Shown: positions 1 through 5,562 of the stretch, in pieces
Layout: each line of letters starts with the position of its first letter
Numbering within the stretch: position 1 is the stretch's first letter
Origin: Oscillospiraceae bacterium
Lineage (GTDB): Bacteria > Bacillota > Clostridia > Oscillospirales > Oscillospiraceae
Assembly (NCBI GenBank): GCA_017480395.1
Contig: JAFVAS010000113.1
Span: 1-5,562 of the forward strand
Direction: 5' to 3'
Length of the DNA: 5,562 nucleotides
Translations under genes and position numbers: made by a program
The notes under the pieces: model-generated
The model's input: only the letters and a program-made list of their open reading frames with translations
Told to the model about the DNA's origin: nothing
Database searches by the model: none

Positions 1-1
1 G

Positions 2-1822
2 GGCAGTGCCGTCACCGGCTACGGTGAGGACCTGATCAAAAACGCCTTTCGCTGCGACCTGGGCCTGGTGGAGACGGTGGCCCACTATAACGCAGCCGCC
101 CACTTTAACCCTGACGTGGACTTCATCATCGACATCGGCGGGCAGGACATCAAGTGCTTCCGCATCCGCGACGGCGCCATCGACGACATCTTCTTGAACG
201 AGGCCTGCTCCTCCGGCTGCGGCTCCTTCATCGAGACCTTCGCCCGGGCCCTGGGCTATGAGATCGCCGACTTCGCCAAGATCGGCCTCTTCACCGAAAA
301 GCCGGTCAACCTGGGCTCCCGCTGCACCGTGTTCATGAACTCCTCGGTCAAGCAGGCCCAGAAGGACGGCGCCAGCGTGGAGGACATCTCCGCCGGTCTG
401 GCCATCTCCATCGTCAAGAACGCCATCTACAAGGTGCTGCGCATGTCCTCCGCCGACGAGCTGGGACAGCACATCGTCGTCCAGGGCGGCACCTTCCACA
501 ACGACGCGGTGCTCCGCGCCTTTGAGCAGGAGCTGGGCCGCAACGTCACCCGCCCCACCATCGCCGGCATCATGGGCGCCTTCGGCGCGGCCCTGGCCGC
601 CAAGGAGCTGGGATTGGAGCAAAGCGCCATCCTCTCCCCGGCGGAGCTGGCCTCCTTCCAGCATTCGGCGAAGCCCGTCACCTGCAACGGCTGCACCAAC
701 CACTGCTCCCTGACCATCAATCAGTTTGACGGCGGCCGCCGTTTCATCTCCGGCAACCGCTGTTCCAAGCCGCTGGGGGGCAAAAAGGAGCAGATGCCCG
801 ACCTGATCAAGTACAAATACGACAGGCTGCGCGCCATGCAGGGCGTGGGCCAGGGCACCGGAGCGCGGGGAAAAATCGGCATCCCCTTCGGCCTGAATAT
901 GTACGAGAACCTCCCCTTCTGGTTCGAGTTCTTCACCCGCCTGAACTTTGAGGTGGTGCTCTCCCCGGAGTCCAGCCGTCAGCTCTACATCAAGGGCCAG
1001 CGCACCATCCCCTCGGACACGGTGTGCTATCCCGCCAAGCTGGTGCATGGCCATGTCCTCGCCCTGATCGAGGCGGGCGTGGACGCCATCTTCTACCCCT
1101 GCATGAGCTATAACTTCGACGAGAAGACCAGCGACAACCACTACAACTGCCCGGTGGTGGCCTACTATCCCGACCTGATCGCCACCAACATCCCCGCCCT
1201 CAGCGAGACGAAGTTCATCCACGAATACTTCGGCCTGCACCGGCCCCGGGATTTTGAGAAGCGGGCCGCCGCCTACTTCGGACGGGAGTTCGGTCTGCCC
1301 AAGAAGGAGGTCATCGCCGCCAGCCGGGCCGCGTATGAGGCCTACGAGGCCTTTATCCAGGACACCCGCAAAACCGCCCAGGAGTACATCGACTTCGCCC
1401 GCGCCAACGGCTTCCCCATCATGGTGGTGGCCGGACGGCCCTACCACATGGATCCCGAGATCAACCACGGCATCAACGATCTGGTCACCGGCTTCCACTT
1501 CGTCCTCATCACCGAGGACAGCGTCGCCTGGCACATGGACAAGCAGTCCCGCACCGTCCTCAACCAGTGGACGTTCCATGCCCGGATGTACAATGCCGCC
1601 CGCTATGTCTGCACCCAGCCCGACATGGAGCTCATCCAGCTGGTCAGCTTCGGCTGCGGCGTGGACGCCATCACCGGCGACGAGATGCGCTCCATCCTGG
1701 AGGAGGGCGGCAAGCTCTACACCCAGCTGAAGATCGACGACATCTCCAACCTGGGCGCCGTCAAAATCCGCATTCGCTCCCTGATCGCCGCCATCGAGGC
1801 GCGGAAAAAGCAGGGCGCGTAA
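2..1822 (+). CDS. Large 2-hydroxyacyl-CoA dehydratase activase (BadF/BcrA/HgdC ATPase + DUF2229), 5' end missing
   Basis: This is the C-terminal 606 residues of an ATP-dependent activase that hydrolyses ATP to inject a low-potential electron into a partner iron-sulfur enzyme. The reading frame is open back to base 2 and already reads family sequence (TGYGEDLIKNAF), so the start lies upstream and the GTG at 68 is internal. Counting from base 2, the ATPase domain shows DIGGQDIK (residues 43-50), NEACSSGCGSF (66-76), GSRCTVF (105-111) and the adenosine-site VVQGGTFHN (159-167). Cys69 and Cys108 match the two cysteines that hold the bridging [4Fe-4S] cluster in HgdC-type dimers. Next comes a four-cysteine motif (C228, C231, C235, C254), then a DUF2229 region with SDTVCYPAKLVHGH (338-351), FYPC (364-367), AGRPYHMDPEINHGI (477-491) and SFGCGVDA. 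Family members of this large type usually have another ATPase-like domain at the N-terminus, so about a third or more of the protein is probably outside the window. The family call is firm; the substrate is unknown. Confidence 0.93.
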   Translation, partial: GSAVTGYGEDLIKNAFRCDLGLVETVAHYNAAAHFNPDVDFIIDIGGQDIKCFRIRDGAIDDIFLNEACSSGCGSFIETFARALGYEIADFAKIGLFTEKPVNLGSRCTVFMNSSVKQAQKDGASVEDISAGLAISIVKNAIYKVLRMSSADELGQHIVVQGGTFHNDAVLRAFEQELGRNVTRPTIAGIMGAFGAALAAKELGLEQSAILSPAELASFQHSAKPVTCNGCTNHCSLTINQFDGGRRFISGNRCSKPLGGKKEQMPDLIKYKYDRLRAMQGVGQGTGARGKIGIPFGLNMYENLPFWFEFFTRLNFEVVLSPESSRQLYIKGQRTIPSDTVCYPAKLVHGHVLALIEAGVDAIFYPCMSYNFDEKTSDNHYNCPVVAYYPDLIATNIPALSETKFIHEYFGLHRPRDFEKRAAAYFGREFGLPKKEVIAASRAAYEAYEAFIQDTRKTAQEYIDFARANGFPIMVVAGRPYHMDPEINHGINDLVTGFHFVLITEDSVAWHMDKQSRTVLNQWTFHARMYNAARYVCTQPDMELIQLVSFGCGVDAITGDEMRSILEEGGKLYTQLKIDDISNLGAVKIRIRSLIAAIEARKKQGA

Positions 1823-1828
1823 AAGGAG
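1821..1828 (+). promoter_or_regulatory. Strong ribosome binding site for the dehydratase gene
   Basis: AAAAGGAG directly overlaps the stop codon of the activase gene (1820-1822) and lies 9 bases before the ATG at 1838. The overlap with the upstream stop fits translation from a shared transcript. It also supports 1838 as the start. Confidence 0.85.
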
Positions 1829-1837
1829 AAGAACCCA

Positions 1838-3142
<1,305 letters not shown>

Positions 3143-3157
3143 CTTCATATCTACAAC

Positions 3158-3196
3158 ACGCCGGTCATCCCCAAAAGGGGATGGCCGGTGTTTTTT
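3158..3196 (+). terminator. Intrinsic (Rho-independent) terminator of the activase-dehydratase unit
   Basis: A 15-bp stem (3158-3172 with 3177-3191) encloses the tetraloop AAAA. It contains two G-U wobbles and a run of four G-C pairs next to the loop. It leads straight into six T residues (3191-3196). It begins 15 bases after the dehydratase stop codon, so it should end that transcript before the kinase promoter. Confidence 0.95.
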
Positions 3197-3206
3197 CTCT
3201 TTGCGG

Positions 3207-3235
3207 TTGAAATTCCGTCCCGCATAGGGTAAGAT
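3207..3235 (+). promoter_or_regulatory. Sigma-A-type promoter for the ROK kinase gene
   Basis: TTGAAA (3207-3212) and TAAGAT (3230-3235) are separated by exactly 17 bases, each one mismatch from the sigma-A/sigma-70 consensus. The site sits just after the terminator T-run and about 40 bases before the kinase ATG. The predicted start of transcription is near 3242, giving a leader of about 33 bases. No operator or riboswitch is evident. Confidence 0.8.
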
Positions 3236-3274
3236 GGAGACAGCACAAATGAAACGAGAAAGCGAGGGAATCAT

Positions 3275-4234
3275 ATGGCGAAAGCATACAATCTCTGTCT
3301 GGATATCGGCGGCACCAAGGTGCTGGGGGCGATTTTTGACGAGAATCGGGAAATCGTCTACCGCCTCAAAAAGAAGACCAAGGAGGGCGGCGAATCCACC
3401 GACAATGTGGAGCAGGTCATCATCAGCGTGGCGGAGGAGATGATCTCCGCCTCGGGCATCAAGCCCAGCCAGCTCCACGCCATCTCCGCCGGCGCCCCCG
3501 GGGTGATCGACCAGGCCGACGGCGTCGTCCTCTTCTCCCCCAACCTGCCCTGGCGGGACTATGACATCCGCACCCCCATCGAGAAGAAATTCGGCGTCCC
3601 CTTCTACATCGGCAACGACGTCAACCTGGGCGTGCTGGGCGAGTATCAATATGGCGCGGCCAAGGGCTATCACAATGTGGTGGGCTTCTTCGTCGGCACC
3701 GGCATGGGCGGCGGCCTGATCCTGGATGGGCGGCTCTTCACCGGCAACCAGTTCAAGGCGGGCGAGTATGGCCATATGGTGCTCGATCCCGAGGGGCCTC
3801 TGTGCAACTGCGGCCAGCGGGGCTGTCTGGAGGCCTTCTCCAGCAAACAGGGCATGTCCGCCTACATCCGGCAGCAGGTGTCCCGGGGCCGGAAGTGCGC
3901 CATGGCGGACAGCATTCAGGGCGGCGTCTTCAAGAGCAAGGCGCTGAAGAAGGCGCTGGCCAAGCAGGACGCCGTCGCCACCGAGGCGGTGGATCGCGCC
4001 TGCCACTACCTGGCCGTGGCCACCGGCAACATGATCAACACCATCAGCCCCGACGTGGTCATCTACGGCGGCGGCGTGATCGAGGCGGTGGGCGACATCT
4101 TCCTCCAAAAAATCCTCGCCGAGGTGGATCGCTACTGCATGCCCTCCATCCGCCCGACGGTGGAGCTGAAAAACGCCGCCCTGGGGGACGACTCCGTCCT
4201 CTACGGCGCCCTGGCCGCCATCGAGCAGGGCTGA
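3275..4234 (+). CDS. ROK-family sugar kinase, glucokinase-like
   Basis: This 319-residue cytoplasmic enzyme probably phosphorylates glucose or a related sugar at the 6-hydroxyl using ATP. The phosphate-binding motif DIGGTK is at residues 10-15. ISAGAPGVID (70-79) and IGNDVNLG (112-119) follow, the latter with the probable catalytic base Asp115. The ROK signature spans VGTGMGGGLILDGRLFTGN (140-158) into AGEYGHM (162-168). The zinc site is His167 with C177, C179 and C184 in CNCGQRGC, followed by Glu186. The C-terminal half has the second nucleotide-binding motif VVIYGGGV (261-268). The length is normal for a kinase, and there is no N-terminal helix-turn-helix, so it is not a ROK repressor such as NagC or XylR. 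The ATG at 3275 has a modest GAGGGA site at 3264-3269, and the DIGGTK motif sits the usual distance from it. Exact sugar specificity (glucose, mannose, fructose or an N-acetyl sugar) cannot be read from the motifs alone. No transporter or sugar-pathway gene is adjacent. Confidence 0.93.
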   Translation: MAKAYNLCLDIGGTKVLGAIFDENREIVYRLKKKTKEGGESTDNVEQVIISVAEEMISASGIKPSQLHAISAGAPGVIDQADGVVLFSPNLPWRDYDIRTPIEKKFGVPFYIGNDVNLGVLGEYQYGAAKGYHNVVGFFVGTGMGGGLILDGRLFTGNQFKAGEYGHMVLDPEGPLCNCGQRGCLEAFSSKQGMSAYIRQQVSRGRKCAMADSIQGGVFKSKALKKALAKQDAVATEAVDRACHYLAVATGNMINTISPDVVIYGGGVIEAVGDIFLQKILAEVDRYCMPSIRPTVELKNAALGDDSVLYGALAAIEQG

Positions 4235-4264
4235 CCCCGATTTTGAATGTTCGGCGCAATTGGC

Positions 4265-4293
4265 TTGCATATTTTGCCGGAATTTGCTATAAT
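4265..4293 (+). promoter_or_regulatory. Strong extended -10 promoter for the isocitrate dehydrogenase gene
   Basis: TTGCAT (4265-4270) is followed by a 17-base spacer and a perfect TATAAT (4288-4293). TG at 4285-4286 forms an extended -10 element (TGCTATAAT). The predicted start of transcription is near 4300, about 25 bases before the ATG. No terminator hairpin lies between the kinase stop and this promoter, so some readthrough from the kinase transcript is possible as well. Confidence 0.9.
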
Positions 4294-4313
4294 AGAAGCA
4301 CAAAAATGAAAGC

Positions 4314-4318
4314 AGGTG
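4314..4318 (+). promoter_or_regulatory. Ribosome binding site that fixes the isocitrate dehydrogenase start
   Basis: AGGTG lies 6 bases before the ATG at 4325, a normal spacing. An in-frame GTG at 4316 would add three residues but sits inside this site and has no good site of its own, so ATG 4325 is preferred. Confidence 0.7.
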
Positions 4319-4324
4319 TTCCCT

Positions 4325-5530
4325 ATGTCCCGCATTGAAATGAAAACGCCCCTGGTGGAGATGGACGGCGACGAGATGACCCGCGTCCTGTGGCAGATCA
4401 TCAAGGACGAGCTGATCCTCCCCTATGTGGATTTAAAATCCGAATACTACGATCTGGGCCTCCAGCACCGGGATGAGACCGGCGACCAGGTGACGGTGGA
4501 CGCCGCCGAAGCCACCAAAAGATACGGCGTGGCCGTCAAGTGTGCCACCATCACCCCCAACGCCCAGCGGGTGGAGGAGTACAAGCTGAGCAAGATGTGG
4601 CCCTCCCCCAACGGCACCATCCGCGCCCTGCTGGACGGCACGGTGTTCCGCGCCCCCATCGTGGTCAAGGGCATCGAGCCCTGCGTGAAGAACTGGAAGA
4701 AGCCCATCACCCTCGCCCGCCACGCCTACGGCGATGTGTACAAAAACAGCGAGCTGGTCATCCCCGGCCCCGGCAAGGTGGAGCTGGTCTACACCGCCGA
4801 GGACGGCACGGAGACCCGGGCGCTGGTGCACGACTTCAAGGGCCCCGGCATCGCCCAGGGCATGCACAACCTGAACGCCTCCATCGAGAGCTTTGCCCGC
4901 TCCTGCTTCGAGTACGCCCTGGCCACCCGGCAGGATCTGTGGTTCGCCACCAAGGACACCATCTCCAAGAAGTATGACCACACCTTCAAGGACATCTTTG
5001 CCGACATCTTCGCCGCGGAGTATCAGGCCAAGTTTGACGCGGCGGGGATCACCTACTTCTACACCCTGATCGACGACGCCGTGGCCCGGGTCATGAAGGC
5101 CGAGGGCGGCTTTATCTGGGCCTGCAAGAACTACGACGGCGACGTGATGAGCGATATGGTCTCCTCCGCCTTCGGCTCGCTGGCCATGATGACCTCCGTG
5201 CTTGTCTCCCCCCACGGCTACTTTGAGTATGAGGCCGCCCATGGCACCGTCCAGCGCCACTACTATAAGCACCTGAAGGGCGAGGAGACCTCCACCAACT
5301 CGGTGGCCACCATCTTCGCCTGGAGCGGCGCGCTGCGCAAGCGGGGCGAGCTGGACGCCATCCCCGCCCTGGTGGACTTTGCCGACAGGCTGGAGCGCTC
5401 CACCCTGGACACCATCGCCTCCGGCAAGATGACAAAGGATCTGGCCCTCATCACCACCCTGGAGGACGTCACCGTCCTCAACAGCCGGGACTTCATCCTC
5501 GCCATCCGGGAGATGCTGGAGCAGGCATAA
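4325..5530 (+). CDS. icd: NADP-dependent isocitrate dehydrogenase, type II (eukaryote-like homodimeric class)
   Basis: This 401-residue enzyme oxidatively decarboxylates isocitrate to 2-oxoglutarate, making NADPH and CO2 in the cytoplasm. It aligns almost without gaps to my memory of animal and yeast NADP-IDH rather than to the E. coli-type enzyme. Expected active-site residues are present: Thr77 in KCATITP, Ser94, Asn96 and Arg100 in SPNGTIR, Arg109 in TVFR, Arg132 and Tyr139 in RHAYGDVY, Lys210 and Thr212 in TKDTI. The metal-binding aspartates are Asp251 (in LIDDAVA) and Asp273 and Asp277 in NYDGDVMSD. The cofactor loop AAHGTVQRHY keeps Arg311 and His312, which contact the NADP 2'-phosphate and adenine in human IDH1, so NADP is predicted. 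The length is close to the family norm, so the gene looks complete and intact. It has its own strong promoter. Neither citrate synthase nor aconitase is in the window. The likely role is supply of 2-oxoglutarate for glutamate synthesis plus NADPH, probably as part of a partial TCA pathway; this is inference. Confidence 0.96.
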   Translation: MSRIEMKTPLVEMDGDEMTRVLWQIIKDELILPYVDLKSEYYDLGLQHRDETGDQVTVDAAEATKRYGVAVKCATITPNAQRVEEYKLSKMWPSPNGTIRALLDGTVFRAPIVVKGIEPCVKNWKKPITLARHAYGDVYKNSELVIPGPGKVELVYTAEDGTETRALVHDFKGPGIAQGMHNLNASIESFARSCFEYALATRQDLWFATKDTISKKYDHTFKDIFADIFAAEYQAKFDAAGITYFYTLIDDAVARVMKAEGGFIWACKNYDGDVMSDMVSSAFGSLAMMTSVLVSPHGYFEYEAAHGTVQRHYYKHLKGEETSTNSVATIFAWSGALRKRGELDAIPALVDFADRLERSTLDTIASGKMTKDLALITTLEDVTVLNSRDFILAIREMLEQA

Positions 5531-5562
5531 TTGGATCAAACGAAACAGCGCCCCATCTGTCA

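Noticed and set aside
68..70. GTG as a possible start of the activase gene
   Set aside because: The frame continues upstream to base 2 with conserved ATPase-domain sequence, and no ribosome binding site precedes the GTG, so the gene is simply truncated by the window edge.
3234..3443. Short + strand frame starting at the predicted kinase promoter -10 region
   Set aside because: Its ATG overlaps the -10 element, it has no ribosome binding site, and most of it lies in another frame of the conserved kinase gene.
4433..5539. A 368-codon open frame on the - strand opposite isocitrate dehydrogenase
   Set aside because: It has the same Gly/Val/Ala/His-rich shadow composition, no recognisable domain, and lies fully opposite a conserved enzyme gene.
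5531..5562. Possible start of a terminator after isocitrate dehydrogenase
   Set aside because: The stretch AACAGCGCCCCATCT could be the left arm of a hairpin, but no matching right arm or T-run is inside the window. The only visible internal pairing is ACAG with CTGT, which is too weak to call.

Overview
The window is G+C-rich DNA from a bacterial chromosome. Almost every third codon position is G or C, while the short gaps between genes are clearly richer in A+T. All four genes lie on the + strand and are tightly packed. The gene families, the Firmicutes-like Shine-Dalgarno sites, the consensus sigma-A-type promoters and the high G+C together suggest a strictly anaerobic, high-G+C member of the Clostridia, for example an Oscillospiraceae-type gut bacterium. 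That placement is an inference from style and gene content, not from a marker gene.

Region 1 (1 to about 3200) holds a two-gene unit. The first gene is cut by the left edge. It encodes the C-terminal 606 residues of a large 2-hydroxyacyl-CoA dehydratase activase: most of a BadF/BcrA/HgdC-type ATPase domain, a four-cysteine motif, and a DUF2229 (dehydratase-like) region. Fifteen bases later, behind a strong ribosome binding site, comes a 434-residue protein of the 2-hydroxyacyl-CoA dehydratase / double-cubane-cluster family. The activase ATPase probably hydrolyses ATP to push a low-potential electron into the iron-sulfur cluster of its partner, which then reduces a substrate that cannot be identified from the window. 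A strong intrinsic terminator closes the unit.

Region 2 (about 3200 to 4234) holds a consensus promoter and a ROK-family sugar kinase, most likely a glucokinase-like enzyme. It has the ATP-binding, catalytic Asp and zinc-binding Cys motifs and no N-terminal DNA-binding domain.

Region 3 (4235 to 5562) holds an extended -10 promoter and a complete NADP-type isocitrate dehydrogenase of the eukaryote-like type II class. It would supply 2-oxoglutarate and NADPH. The 32 bases after its stop contain no recognisable feature before the window ends.

The three transcription units look functionally separate: low-potential electron chemistry, sugar phosphorylation, and 2-oxoglutarate/NADPH supply. I see no mobile element, CRISPR array, RNA gene or broken gene. 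Apart from the unknown substrate of the activase/dehydratase pair, this looks like an ordinary housekeeping region.
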